Source: Maridesulfovibrio salexigens DSM 2638 (GTDB lineage: Bacteria > Desulfobacterota > Desulfovibrionia > Desulfovibrionales > Desulfovibrionaceae). From it: a DNA stretch of 64,000 bases. Below are positions 42,788 to 52,694 of the stretch, piece by piece (positions within the stretch are counted from its first letter, which is position 1; each line of letters begins with the position of its first letter). A program made the position numbers and the translations under genes. Location: NCBI RefSeq assembly GCF_000023445.1, contig NC_012881.1:2898501-2962500 (forward strand), read 5' to 3'. A model generated the notes under the pieces. That model saw nothing but the letters and a program-made list of their open reading frames with translations. It had not been told where the DNA came from and ran no database searches.

Positions 42788-44197
42788 TTATTCCGCAAAA
42801 AGTACACTGACCATATCCTCTTTCACATTCTTGACCAGTTCTGCAGGGTCTTCCATACCAAGAGTGTATCCAGCCACCCCGGCCCGAAGTTCAACAAGAT
42901 TCTGGTCTGTTTCAAAGGCCATCACACTGAGGGCCTTGAAAGAACTAAGCAGGTTATTTACCACCACCCGGGCACCTGCAGTAGGCGTGGTCGGCAGGAT
43001 CAGGTAAAAAGCTCCCGGCTCATCACTGATAAACAGGATATCGATTTCGCGAACCTGATTTTTAAGGATCATACTGAAAGCCATGAGAACTTCGTCACGC
43101 CCTTCATCAGAAGCATTGGAAAGTCCCGGGAATTCCAACATGATCAAAGACAAATCCAGTTCATAACGCCGCGCCCTTACAAACTCCTCCCGCAGCCTGC
43201 GCAGGAAATAATCAAAAGTATAGGCATCAGTGATTTCATCGGCGATAAGCTTATCTTTTGTTTCCGCAAAAACAGTGGCATTTTCAACACTGCTGCCGCA
43301 CCAGTCCGCAACCAATCCGGCCACTCGCACAGAATCACTTGTGAATTTGAGAAAAGGCATTTTCTCTACATTCAATACTCCGACCACATGCTGGTGATTG
43401 TCAGCCAGAATTGGGGCGGAAATGATTATACCGCTGGGCATACTCTCATTGCTGGCAATATCGCGGATAGAGACAGCCCGCTTTTGAGCGGCAGCAATAC
43501 TCATCAGGCTTTCACCCCAGGGAACTACTTCTGGCAAATAACTCTTTCCATGCCGCAAAGCTGTATCAAGTCTGAATTCAGTTCCATCCAACAGGTAAAT
43601 GGAACACTCCTCCACATCCATAAACTCACGGAGAATATCCAGTACTGCCGGATAGATGCTGTCGATACTCAGAGTTCGCAAACCCTGCGCAGCTTCATAT
43701 AATGTTCCCAGAGTACTTTCCTGCGAAAGAATCTTACTATCCAGTTCCTGCTTAGCCTCACTAAGGATATCGTATTTAGTCTTAACCTTATCAAACGCAT
43801 CATGATAGGCATCCCTCTCTTCGCATACATCGGAATATTCTTTGAGATGCAACTGGCGAGTCTCGCCAAGAACAACCCCGACAATAAAGAAAAGGATTGG
43901 TTTCCCCCACATGGACAAGGTTTTAAAATCCACCAGCTCAATGTCAGGAATGGACAGACTTTTAAAAACTATGAGAAATAAACCGGCCATTATCCCGGAA
44001 AACAACCCTCCCGCAAAACCGTAGCGGGTCGAAGTAAGCAGGATAACTATCCAGTAAGGATGGGGTGAAACAGAAAGAAAACCGGGATCGTGACGATAAA
44101 AGATGAGGTTGACCGCAGTGATGGCAACCAGACCCAGCAAGGTCTCGTAATATTTGGAGAGCTTATATCTTTTTGCCTCTGTATTAACTTTAAACAT
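42788..44197 (-). CDS. pelD: PelD c-di-GMP receptor
   Basis: 469 residues from ATG 44197. Several N-terminal membrane helices (about 20-115), a coiled-coil (about 120-165), a GAF domain (about 165-310) and a degenerate GGDEF domain. The inhibitory-site RxxD is Arg383-Glu-Ile-Asp386, with SDEPGAF where an active enzyme has GGDEF, so it binds c-di-GMP without making it. This is the switch for Pel export. TTG and GTG starts upstream are less likely. Confidence 0.95.
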   Translation of the reverse strand: MFKVNTEAKRYKLSKYYETLLGLVAITAVNLIFYRHDPGFLSVSPHPYWIVILLTSTRYGFAGGLFSGIMAGLFLIVFKSLSIPDIELVDFKTLSMWGKPILFFIVGVVLGETRQLHLKEYSDVCEERDAYHDAFDKVKTKYDILSEAKQELDSKILSQESTLGTLYEAAQGLRTLSIDSIYPAVLDILREFMDVEECSIYLLDGTEFRLDTALRHGKSYLPEVVPWGESLMSIAAAQKRAVSIRDIASNESMPSGIIISAPILADNHQHVVGVLNVEKMPFLKFTSDSVRVAGLVADWCGSSVENATVFAETKDKLIADEITDAYTFDYFLRRLREEFVRARRYELDLSLIMLEFPGLSNASDEGRDEVLMAFSMILKNQVREIDILFISDEPGAFYLILPTTPTAGARVVVNNLLSSFKALSVMAFETDQNLVELRAGVAGYTLGMEDPAELVKNVKEDMVSVLFAE

Positions 44198-44226
44198 ATT
44201 CACCGGCCTGATTATTTTCAAACACG

Positions 44227-46104
44227 TTAGAAAACAAAACCGATCCCACCGCTAACGAACTGGGTTTCCCCGCCCCCGGCAAGCCCGGAATCACTGCTGT
44301 ATTCATAGTTGAGACTCAACTCAAACTTGCCCAGTCTTAGAGATAATGAAGGACTTCCGAAATAACTGGGGCTGTTCTTGAACTCATCAAACCTGATTCC
44401 TCCAGCGGCCTGAAAGACTATTGTATCACAAAGCGACTTGCTAAAGCTGGCGCTGAAGGTATGAATACTCTCATTTTCCACCACTTCAAACGGCTTGAAA
44501 GTTTCATCATCATATTTAAAGAAAGAACGATAGAAAGAGTAAGAAACGAAAAGATCGGGGTCTGAAAGAAGCCTGCGGGTCAAGATGACATTATAAATTC
44601 CCTTGGCCCCGTAATTCCGGTCTGATTCAAGCTTATACTGCCTCAACTGACCATTAAGAAAGAGTCCCCAGGTATCGTCATAAAAACCGTCATAAGTCAG
44701 GGACAACTGATTGTAATGCCCTTCATAGTTGGTTGCAGAAGGTTCATCGAGCCAAGGATTATTGTAATCTATCATGGCGGAGAATGTTCCGGGATCATGA
44801 ATGCGCCAATCAAAACCGAGAGTACCGGATATCCCCGAAGCAGTTCCTTCATATCCCCCCACTCCAGCAATACCGGTAAACGTACGGGTAAAATCACGCT
44901 TCAGTAAAAATGCAGCCTGATTCACATCCTTATCAATCTGCTCAATTCCATCCCCTTGCGGACGGTAGATGCAGGTGTTGGCGTAATAAATCTCCCCTCT
45001 GGTCTGATCCGTAATCTGCATGGCAAAACTACCGCCAAAAGCAGTAGTTATTGATTCATCAGACTGCAGGTATACACTGGGAGTAAGCTCAAGGCGGGGC
45101 CTACGTTCCATAAGCAGGCCGGAAAGAGCCTGCCTAGCTTCATAATTGTCAGGCTCAGCATCGACAAGCTGGGAAAAACTTTCAATCGCTCCCAGCCAAT
45201 CCCCACCCTGCTGGGTACTGTAAGCCTTGGCGGAGATGGAATCAGTATCTCCGGGCCGCAACCGCAACAGGTAGTCCAGAGTATCAATCTGCACTGAATA
45301 ATCTCCGGCCAACAAACGCAAACGGGCTTGCTGACGCAGGGCGCGAGGAGATTCCGGATCAAGGTTAAGCCAACGACTTAACATGGCTTCAGCCTTTGCC
45401 AGCTCACTATTATCGATAAGTGCGCCGATATATTCTTCGCGCAGCTCCAGATCATCTGGATAAATTTTGAGCAGTTTTGAATACTCTCTGAGACCGTCTT
45501 CCACATAACCGCGACGAATCATAATACGAGATAAAATTACTTTTTGCTGTCGCTGTCCGGTGGCCCGCAAAACATCTCCCTGATCAAGTTCGTAGAACAG
45601 AGATTCCGGTGCACCGACCAAGATGGGTTCAGGTGTAAGTGTAGTAGTTGTAGCAGATCCCTTGGAGCCGGCATTCTTTGCTGCCAGCTCTGGGGATGGT
45701 GCAGGCAACAACTCTCCCGGAGAATTCAATGTCCGTTCCTCTAATAAATCTAAAGGCATGGAGCGGATAAGGTAATCAAGCCTGGTCTTATCCTTAAATA
45801 GACGTCCAGCAGCACGAGCCTGACTCCGTGTTGGATAATCTCCTATCTGAACCACATGCCAGCCCCTGCCTTGTCTGTCATAAAGATAAACCATTGCCGG
45901 AGCATAGCCTTCACTTTTTAAGTAGGACACGAAATTCCATGCGGAATCTGCCTGCAAAAAGGAACTGACTCTGACCGTCCAGATAGTCTCGCTCTTCTTC
46001 TCTACAGCCGCAACGGTAGTGTCCTCCGCCCGGAGCGGAGTTCCATGCATGACCGGTATCAAGACCGTCATTAAAATAAAAATCCAAAAAACACTTTTTT
46101 TCAA
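44227..46104 (-). CDS. PelB C-terminal part: SPOR, TPR and outer-membrane barrel
   Basis: 625 residues. Signal peptide MKKSVFWIFIL, a SPOR-like domain (about 40-120: TVRVSSFLQADSAWNFVSYL, GWHVVQIGDYPTRSQA), TPR repeats (about 190-320) and a C-terminal region of alternating strands ending in GGIGFVF, a C-terminal Phe typical of outer-membrane barrels. Corresponds to the barrel end of Pseudomonas PelB, which is one protein there. A SPOR domain is not part of PelB in Pseudomonas. Starts 4 bases after the TPR gene. Confidence 0.85.
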   Translation of the reverse strand: MKKSVFWIFILMTVLIPVMHGTPLRAEDTTVAAVEKKSETIWTVRVSSFLQADSAWNFVSYLKSEGYAPAMVYLYDRQGRGWHVVQIGDYPTRSQARAAGRLFKDKTRLDYLIRSMPLDLLEERTLNSPGELLPAPSPELAAKNAGSKGSATTTTLTPEPILVGAPESLFYELDQGDVLRATGQRQQKVILSRIMIRRGYVEDGLREYSKLLKIYPDDLELREEYIGALIDNSELAKAEAMLSRWLNLDPESPRALRQQARLRLLAGDYSVQIDTLDYLLRLRPGDTDSISAKAYSTQQGGDWLGAIESFSQLVDAEPDNYEARQALSGLLMERRPRLELTPSVYLQSDESITTAFGGSFAMQITDQTRGEIYYANTCIYRPQGDGIEQIDKDVNQAAFLLKRDFTRTFTGIAGVGGYEGTASGISGTLGFDWRIHDPGTFSAMIDYNNPWLDEPSATNYEGHYNQLSLTYDGFYDDTWGLFLNGQLRQYKLESDRNYGAKGIYNVILTRRLLSDPDLFVSYSFYRSFFKYDDETFKPFEVVENESIHTFSASFSKSLCDTIVFQAAGGIRFDEFKNSPSYFGSPSLSLRLGKFELSLNYEYSSDSGLAGGGETQFVSGGIGFVF

Positions 46105-46108
46105 AACA

Positions 46109-48949
46109 CTACCTATTGATTATATTTAAATCCCTACCAGAAATATCCGTACGTCCTTCTCGGCTGATTATGCGTGCAGCTCGCTTAAACTCGCGAACAG
46201 CATCATTCTCCCTGCCCATAAGCCGATATATTTCACCCAATTGATAGCGTCCTTCGGCATCATTGGGAACCAGTCTTAAGTATTTCCGCAATTTGGAAAC
46301 AGCCCTTTTGTACTGCTCCCGCTCGCCATAAATAATTCCCAGTCCTTTAAGGGCGGTATGATTTTCCGCATTGAGCTTTAAAGCTGCCTGAAAAAGTTCA
46401 TACGCATCAGTCTGGAAATTATTAAACAAGGCTTCCGCACCCAAACGGGCCAAGAAGACTTCGTCATTATTGTACTCTTTTTTCAACCTTTTATAAACAT
46501 CGGAGGCCTCAGCACCGCGCCCGGCCATCTGCAATGCCGAAGCCAACAAAAATCCTTCAAAGCGAGGTATTTTTTTGAGACGGGCATAAGGCTCCAGAAT
46601 CCGCAAAGCTGCTTCCGGTTCACGCTCATCAAGGTAGGCCCGGGCCAGCTCTATGCGCTCGGTTTCAGGAAGTTTTCCGGCCGCTTGTAATTCCCTGAAA
46701 ATCCTTATCTGGTCCGCAAATTTTTCTGCAAAACCATACACCCTTGCGAGCTCAAGTTTCACCTCATAGTCGCGTGGCTTAATACTTACGGCCCGCTCAT
46801 AGTAATCAGCTGCCTTAAGATAATCTCCGGAATCAGCCAAAGCCTTTCCTGCACGTTTGGCTAAATCAAAATCACCCGGAGATTCATCAGAAATTTCAGC
46901 ATAAAACTTGGCTGCAACAGCAGGACGGGCGGTCCACTCTGCCAGTCTGGCAAGTTTTCCCCTGATTTCCTTACGCTTGTAATCTCGCGAATACAACTCA
47001 TCATAAATCCGATAAGCCTCTTCACTCAGTCCGGCCTGATCAGCAAATTCCGCCCATTGGTACAAAATGTCGAGGTTCTTCGCACTCTGCCCTGCAAATT
47101 GTGAAATAAGCAATTGCGCTTTTTTACTGTCACCGGCAGCGGCCCATACCGCAGCAGCCAGCAATGCAACCTGCTCATCATCCGGACGCAGGCGTATGGC
47201 GGTATCAGCTGCATCACGAAAAATAGACTTATCGCCGGTATAGGATGCAATCTGGATAAGATTCATGACATACTCACGATTGCCTCCGGTCATGATGGCC
47301 GCCTTTTTGTAATAAGGATAACCGTCTTTGGGAGAATTCAACCAAAGCATAATTTCACCGGCCTGCGCGATTACCTTTACATCCTTGGGCGCAATCTTTT
47401 CAGCATACCCGGCAGCCTGCTTCGCCAGCATCAAATCCTGAGTTTCAGATGCAGCCAGAAGCATATCAAGAATATCCTGTTGCTCCTGTTCCCTTTTCAA
47501 AAGTTTGCGGTAGATGAGGTAAGCCTTGTAGGGCTTATTAACATTTCTATACGCAGTGCCGGCAGTACGCATGATATTTATATCATTCGGATAAACTTTA
47601 AGAGCTAATTCCACAGCATCGGCCAGCAACTTATTATCTGCGGTGGTTGCAGCCGCATCAATAAGGTTCTGGTAATCAACAAGAGTTGCATCGGGACTAT
47701 CCACCACCTTGCGCAAAATATCATATGCCTCACGTGGTCGTTCCAGAGTCAGCAGCAATTCCCCACGGGTCCGCAAATAGTCCGGCTCTGAAGTATCAAC
47801 ATCCTTGGTCTCTTCAACAACCTCGGCCATGAGTACCCGATCTTCACTGAACAAGGCCGCCCGCAACATGTCATGGGCATACGTAAGCCAACTACCGACC
47901 CGCTCAGCCAACCTGCGAAAGAGATTTACAGCTTTGCGGTAATTACCGGTCTGCATGTAAACATCACCAAGAGCTTGTTGGTGAACAGTGTTATCCGGCT
48001 CGATCTGAACCAGTTTCTCCAGAACAATCTGCGCCAGATCTGGTCTGTCGGCAACGCGGGATATCCATGCTGTTTCGGTTAGCAATGCTATATTATCCGG
48101 ACTGATCTTAAGCAGTCTTTGCGCTACATCCAATGCCCTGTCATAATCTTCTGCCCAGCCCAGAACCTTAACCAACTGCACTCTGCTTTCAACATCAAGT
48201 CCGGCCTGTTTATCCATCCGAGCAGCATATTCATAGCCATCTTCAATACGGTCAACGGCAATAAAATATTCCAGCACGTAAAGCACGTATTGCAAATAAT
48301 CGACCTTCTCGCCGGATTCGGCACTGAGTTCGACTTCAGCCTTAAACTGTTCACCGACAATAAAAATTCGTTGAAGCAAAAAATCAAGATAGGGATCATC
48401 TGGAGTCTTGGCGTGCTCTGCGCCGAGCAACTCAATCTCATCATTGAGAACCCGCATAAAATCCCCGACAAACGGCCTTTTACCCTGCAATGTATTAAGC
48501 TTGATTATTGAATCCACTTCCTGCGGGACCATATTGAAATAGCGATAATACATCACCATCTTTTCCAGAGGTTCCATTTTATCAGGCTCAATATTTGAAA
48601 TCTTTATCCATGTATGGAGTGCCTCACGGGGCATGACATTCCATTCAAAAACCTGCACCAGCCTACGCAACGCAGGAACACGATTCGGTTTCTGTTTTAA
48701 AATCTCCTCCAGACTGGCAATAGCCTTATCCGGCATTCCTCGTTCAAGAAATACATCCACACTAAGATCAAGCAGTCTCAAGTCGTGAGGATCTTCTTCT
48801 AGAAGCTCACTGAGCAAATCCGCCGCCTTGGAAATTTCACCACTCCGCAGGTACAACGGGACCATATCCCTGGGAAAGGGATATATCAGCACGGTCGTCC
48901 CGATTATGATGAGTACGAAAAGCAGTACCCGCCAGAGTTTTATGTTCAA
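46109..48949 (-). CDS. PelB N-terminal part: TPR scaffold
   Basis: 946 residues. One N-terminal helix (LLFVLIIIGTTVLIYPF), then about 25 degenerate TPR repeats over the rest (for example GMPDKAIASLEEILKQKP, SGDYLKAADYYERAVSIKP). It should sit in the periplasm as the scaffold that positions PelA and guides the polymer, like the TPR part of PelB. Start is a TTG at 48949 overlapping the deacetylase stop as TTGA, with GGAG nine bases upstream. Splitting PelB in two is unusual. Confidence 0.85.
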   Translation of the reverse strand: MNIKLWRVLLFVLIIIGTTVLIYPFPRDMVPLYLRSGEISKAADLLSELLEEDPHDLRLLDLSVDVFLERGMPDKAIASLEEILKQKPNRVPALRRLVQVFEWNVMPREALHTWIKISNIEPDKMEPLEKMVMYYRYFNMVPQEVDSIIKLNTLQGKRPFVGDFMRVLNDEIELLGAEHAKTPDDPYLDFLLQRIFIVGEQFKAEVELSAESGEKVDYLQYVLYVLEYFIAVDRIEDGYEYAARMDKQAGLDVESRVQLVKVLGWAEDYDRALDVAQRLLKISPDNIALLTETAWISRVADRPDLAQIVLEKLVQIEPDNTVHQQALGDVYMQTGNYRKAVNLFRRLAERVGSWLTYAHDMLRAALFSEDRVLMAEVVEETKDVDTSEPDYLRTRGELLLTLERPREAYDILRKVVDSPDATLVDYQNLIDAAATTADNKLLADAVELALKVYPNDINIMRTAGTAYRNVNKPYKAYLIYRKLLKREQEQQDILDMLLAASETQDLMLAKQAAGYAEKIAPKDVKVIAQAGEIMLWLNSPKDGYPYYKKAAIMTGGNREYVMNLIQIASYTGDKSIFRDAADTAIRLRPDDEQVALLAAAVWAAAGDSKKAQLLISQFAGQSAKNLDILYQWAEFADQAGLSEEAYRIYDELYSRDYKRKEIRGKLARLAEWTARPAVAAKFYAEISDESPGDFDLAKRAGKALADSGDYLKAADYYERAVSIKPRDYEVKLELARVYGFAEKFADQIRIFRELQAAGKLPETERIELARAYLDEREPEAALRILEPYARLKKIPRFEGFLLASALQMAGRGAEASDVYKRLKKEYNNDEVFLARLGAEALFNNFQTDAYELFQAALKLNAENHTALKGLGIIYGEREQYKRAVSKLRKYLRLVPNDAEGRYQLGEIYRLMGRENDAVREFKRAARIISREGRTDISGRDLNIINR

Positions 48950-51030
48950 ATCAGATCAATCTCCATTGGCCCGGAAACAACATCTTGGACTGACAAAACG
49001 CCCTCTCCATCAGTAATAAGTTCCTGCGGTGATCCATCCTTACGGAGGAACTTGTATTTCCTGTTCGGAATCAGACCTGCCACCTCAAATTTTCCTTTAC
49101 TGAAACACTCAAAATCAAAGCGGACACCTTTCGCTGTGCGCTCGAAATCACTTACCCAGCCGGAACCGTTTTTAAGATACGGGAATCTATCGTTAACTTT
49201 ATTATCTGAGGTCAAAACTATCTCAGCACGCTGAGTACCGGGGCGTAGATGAACAAAAACACCTTCCGGTTGAATGTCATATCCGAGTACATTTTTGCAT
49301 TCTTTCAGATTCGGGACCTTGTCCATACCGTCCAGTCGTACGGAAAGGCAGTCGGCATAATTGCTGAAGACAAACCTTTCCGATGAAATTTTCTCCACCC
49401 TTGCAGCAAGACAACCGTTGACCATTTTAATGTAGGCGGAGGCATAAACTCGTGCAGTGTCCTGAGTAAGGACCCATTCATAAACATCTTCAAGAGCCTT
49501 GAGTGAAGAAAATTTCTCACCACTATAAAAATGGTAATAAATATCAATGGGCATAATCCGGCGAGGGGAACCGGTCCGCTTCATGGTATCCACTATGTTG
49601 CGGAACCCGAAATACGGCCCGGACCAAAGATTGGTCAGGATATTTTCATTAGCCTGTCCGGTATAAATCTGATTGTACTTACCAAGAGCACGATAGAGAG
49701 GCGAAACCCCGAAATACGAATTACGACGGGCATCAAAAACAGTGTCCCCGCCATTCATGTTCAAAATCCCGGCATTCTCTGCAATACCAACCTGTTCTTC
49801 AGTTGGCTCACACATGCCGGACCAGAACAGCACCCGGCAGGGCTTCTCCACCGGGGCAAGATTTTCTGAAATATAATCGCAAGACCCCACAATCTCATAA
49901 TGGGCATCAAATTCATATCCAGAAACCTCATATTGCCCGACAACAAAATCCTCGGCATATTCCTTGGATTCCCGTGTCTTCGCATTCCAAGCATAAGGAT
50001 GAGTATAGGAATGAGAGGAAGTCTCTACGTTCTCCATCTCGAAAAGGGTCTTTGCCAGCTCCACATTATCCAAGCTCCCCTTAACATCAGGATTAATCTC
50101 CCCGGCAATTACTGAAGCAGAATTGGGAAAGTCATAGCGCTCAAAAATGCGCTCCATGACAATTTCCCCGCATACCTTATTCTGATCAACCTCGGTGTAG
50201 CCGACAAAACCGTCCCCATCTATATGAGCAAAAGCAACACGCTTACCATTCAATGTGGTTGGGGTCAGTGCCGGCATTCCCTTCAAATCCAAATTAACCC
50301 TTAAGAATTCAAAAGGATTCAAATACCACTGTTTCTTAAAATCAACAGGGTCCTGCCAGCGCATATAGCCGTTTAGAGCAAAACCGCCACGCGGACCCAA
50401 GCCTACAGCTGCTGCAGTTGTACTTGATTTTCCTTTCAATTCTACATTTACCCAGGAAGTGACATCCTCCGCTTTGGGGACAATCTGAATGTACTTTTCC
50501 GGGAACAACGGAAGCTTACGCTCAAAATTCATATTCTGCGGATCAATGTAATCATACTTCAAACGGTAATCAGCATTAGTTGCATTGCCCTGATATGAAA
50601 ATCCGAGATTGGAAAAGACCTTTTTGATAAGCAATGGTTCAGCCAAAACGTCATCAAAATCACTAAAAGCGCCCAGAGTTCCGGCGATTATTACTTTCTT
50701 ACCCTTCTTCTGCTGCCAAATGAGCCAATTAAGGTACTCATTAGGATTATCCATTGAGTCTTCAGAAAAGGAAGTGAAAACCGCCCGATACTCCTCCATG
50801 ACTTTATCAGAAGGCAAAGGACGCTGTGCGACATCACGTACCTCGTACAAGAAACCTAAGTAATTAAGAGGTGCGGCAAAGCCTTCAATAAAACTGTTTC
50901 CCACTGCAGTGCGGTCTTCAGCTCCATTATAGAGCACTAAGACCTTGCGCTTGACCGGCTCGGCATATGCGCAGGACAAAGTAAGGATGACAATCAGAAA
51001 TGCGATAATAAGTCTATTCACCAGACTCAT
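48946..51030 (-). CDS. PelA-type Pel deacetylase (separate protein)
   Basis: 694 residues from ATG 51030 with GAGGTG upstream. Sec signal to CAYAEP. Polysaccharide deacetylase (CE18-like): metal/catalytic Asp271 and Asp273 in AHIDGDGF, and His340 and His344 in SSHSYTHPYAW. Corresponds to the deacetylase half of Pseudomonas PelA; partial deacetylation of GalNAc gives Pel its positive charge. The flanking sequence (residues 30-250) is an unassigned alpha/beta region. The gene overlaps the hydrolase gene by 17 bases. Confidence 0.9.
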   Translation of the reverse strand: MSLVNRLIIAFLIVILTLSCAYAEPVKRKVLVLYNGAEDRTAVGNSFIEGFAAPLNYLGFLYEVRDVAQRPLPSDKVMEEYRAVFTSFSEDSMDNPNEYLNWLIWQQKKGKKVIIAGTLGAFSDFDDVLAEPLLIKKVFSNLGFSYQGNATNADYRLKYDYIDPQNMNFERKLPLFPEKYIQIVPKAEDVTSWVNVELKGKSSTTAAAVGLGPRGGFALNGYMRWQDPVDFKKQWYLNPFEFLRVNLDLKGMPALTPTTLNGKRVAFAHIDGDGFVGYTEVDQNKVCGEIVMERIFERYDFPNSASVIAGEINPDVKGSLDNVELAKTLFEMENVETSSHSYTHPYAWNAKTRESKEYAEDFVVGQYEVSGYEFDAHYEIVGSCDYISENLAPVEKPCRVLFWSGMCEPTEEQVGIAENAGILNMNGGDTVFDARRNSYFGVSPLYRALGKYNQIYTGQANENILTNLWSGPYFGFRNIVDTMKRTGSPRRIMPIDIYYHFYSGEKFSSLKALEDVYEWVLTQDTARVYASAYIKMVNGCLAARVEKISSERFVFSNYADCLSVRLDGMDKVPNLKECKNVLGYDIQPEGVFVHLRPGTQRAEIVLTSDNKVNDRFPYLKNGSGWVSDFERTAKGVRFDFECFSKGKFEVAGLIPNRKYKFLRKDGSPQELITDGEGVLSVQDVVSGPMEIDLI

Positions 51031-51928
51031 GAATAAACACCTCATTTAAGGCCGGAGTGCTGACATAAGGGATAAAGCCAAGACTACGAGAGAAATCGTA
51101 AGCTTTGCTAATTTCCAGTTTCTCTCCAGCAGGAACATAATCAAGGGTCAGTACCACCAGTTTGGGATTAGCTTTCAAAGCAGAATTCGCCTTGCCTACT
51201 AGAAAACTACGGTCCGCTTCCGAAACATCTTTACGAGTAGAAGTTTCCAAGTCCATGGAGCTGCTCAACCCCTCAATCAACAAGTAATTGATATACGGAG
51301 CTGTCCGCCGCACAATTTCAAATCCCCTGTTCTGACAAAGAAGCATTTTGGGGAATTTTTCCCTGATAGCACGGACCAAAGCAACGCAAGAACGCTCAGT
51401 CCCCTTGTAGGTATCGGGGTCACGCCGCTGCATATCAATGGGGGAATCAAGGGTATCAAAAAAAAGCCCGTCATATCCGGACGAGAGGGCATCGGGGATA
51501 ATTCGAGCAAAAAGCAATTCGCTCCATTCCGGACGGCGCACATCCACCACCCATGAATCCCAATTTTCATTATACCTTACAAGCAAATTAAGGTGCTTGG
51601 CCTCCTCGTAATAAGGACCTTTCGCCGCGACCTCACCAAGACTTATATAGGTCAGTACCTTTACTCCTTTTGCGCGCAAGGGTGTCGGGTCCTGCCCTCC
51701 GGGATCAGCGACAAGTAGATCAAAACCGGACAGTTCATCCGTCCGGTCCTCACTTCCGTAATAACAGGCCCACGATTCGACATCATTACTCTTACCGAAG
51801 GCGAAAGTCCTGCCGAAAAGAGAAAAAGTAATCACAAGCAGCGCGATTATTGAGCAGAAACGGAAGACATTGCTTCTATCATTTCTGAAAGGGTTTCCTG
51901 CGCTACACTGTTCAGGGATTCCGTACAT
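51014..51928 (-). CDS. PelA-type hydrolase, polygalactosaminidase-like
   Basis: Roughly 304 residues from ATG 51928; the start is uncertain because the gene overlaps pelC by 82 bases and an ORF continues to 51970. A hydrophobic segment (FRFCSIIALLVITFSLF) precedes the mature domain. TIM barrel of the GH114/GH166 type: ESWACYYGSED, YISLGEV, and GYDGLFFDTLDSP containing the conserved acidic strand end. Matches the hydrolase half of Pseudomonas PelA, an endo-alpha-1,4-N-acetylgalactosaminidase that trims Pel in the periplasm. Here it is its own gene before the deacetylase. Confidence 0.85.
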   Translation of the reverse strand: MYGIPEQCSAGNPFRNDRSNVFRFCSIIALLVITFSLFGRTFAFGKSNDVESWACYYGSEDRTDELSGFDLLVADPGGQDPTPLRAKGVKVLTYISLGEVAAKGPYYEEAKHLNLLVRYNENWDSWVVDVRRPEWSELLFARIIPDALSSGYDGLFFDTLDSPIDMQRRDPDTYKGTERSCVALVRAIREKFPKMLLCQNRGFEIVRRTAPYINYLLIEGLSSSMDLETSTRKDVSEADRSFLVGKANSALKANPKLVVLTLDYVPAGEKLEISKAYDFSRSLGFIPYVSTPALNEVFIHESGE

Positions 51929-52407
51929 CCGAAAAAGCACCCCCCACTCTTGGAAGAAGATGAAGCCCAAAGAACATTACCGGAAGAAACATCGATCATG
52001 CGCAGATTAATCCCCACAGAGGGACTCTGGTTAACTCCGCGCTTATACTGGTACTCGGTAACAGAACCATAAATGACAGTATCCACTCCAAGCTTGCTGC
52101 CTAATTTCTGGGCAACGACGTCTTCCATCACAAATTCCAGATCGTCCTCATCTCCTTTGATACGCTTGAACATTTCAGTGGATTCCATGAGATCGAATTT
52201 GGTGGAAGCATAAATTTCGGTAGTCAGCAAATCTCCGACCATACGTCCGGCATTGGGTGTGTTCGTTAAGTTCACCAGCGGTAATACAGCAACATGACGT
52301 GCTTCACTGGCCACCCCGTTGGGCTGGACATAATCTTTCATGTAGGTACCGGAACATCCGGCAAGAAAGAGAACAAAAATCAAAGTAGTGAAAAAACTCC
52401 TTTTCAC
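51847..52407 (-). CDS. pelC: PelC lipoprotein
   Basis: 186 residues. Lipobox LAGC with Cys18 after MKRSFFTTLIFVLF. The mature part is the PelC fold (HVAVLPLVNLTN, GRMVGDLLTTEIY, VDTVIYGSVTEYQYKRG), which forms a dodecameric ring in the outer-membrane inner leaflet and funnels Pel to PelB. A second cysteine pair near the C-terminus (GGCFFGC) is extra. Probably the first gene of the Pel operon; GAGGGT lies upstream of ATG 52407. Confidence 0.92.
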   Translation of the reverse strand: MKRSFFTTLIFVLFLAGCSGTYMKDYVQPNGVASEARHVAVLPLVNLTNTPNAGRMVGDLLTTEIYASTKFDLMESTEMFKRIKGDEDDLEFVMEDVVAQKLGSKLGVDTVIYGSVTEYQYKRGVNQSPSVGINLRMIDVSSGNVLWASSSSKSGGCFFGCTESLNSVAQETLSEMIEAMSSVSAQ

Positions 52408-52694
52408 AATACCCTCCTTATTTTATCGAAATTCTTAATTATTAACCAAAGTTAAGAATCTGAATAAAAACACAAAACAAATCAAAAACAAACATAAGAA
52501 TTATTAACTCATCTTAAATTATCAATTTATTGAGAACACTATAATCAGAATCCACAGCTATGCAAAGTATTTTTATTTGTAACCTTCAAAAATTACATTA
52601 TATTTTGTGCTGAAATCCAAGATTGCACACTTTAATTTTATCTTTCACCATGCTATTATTCCAAAACACAAAAATTAACCGGAAAATCTTAATT
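52408..52694. promoter_or_regulatory. Divergent AT-rich promoter region for pelC and a hydrolase gene
   Basis: 287 bases, strongly AT-rich. An inverted repeat attcttaa (52431-52438) and ttaagaat (52452-52459) lies just upstream of pelC on its leader side, and related aagaat/tcttaa words recur near 52496-52516. TATAAT at 52550-52555 could be a -10 for the plus-strand gene, without a convincing -35. Operator function is inferred. Confidence 0.35.
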
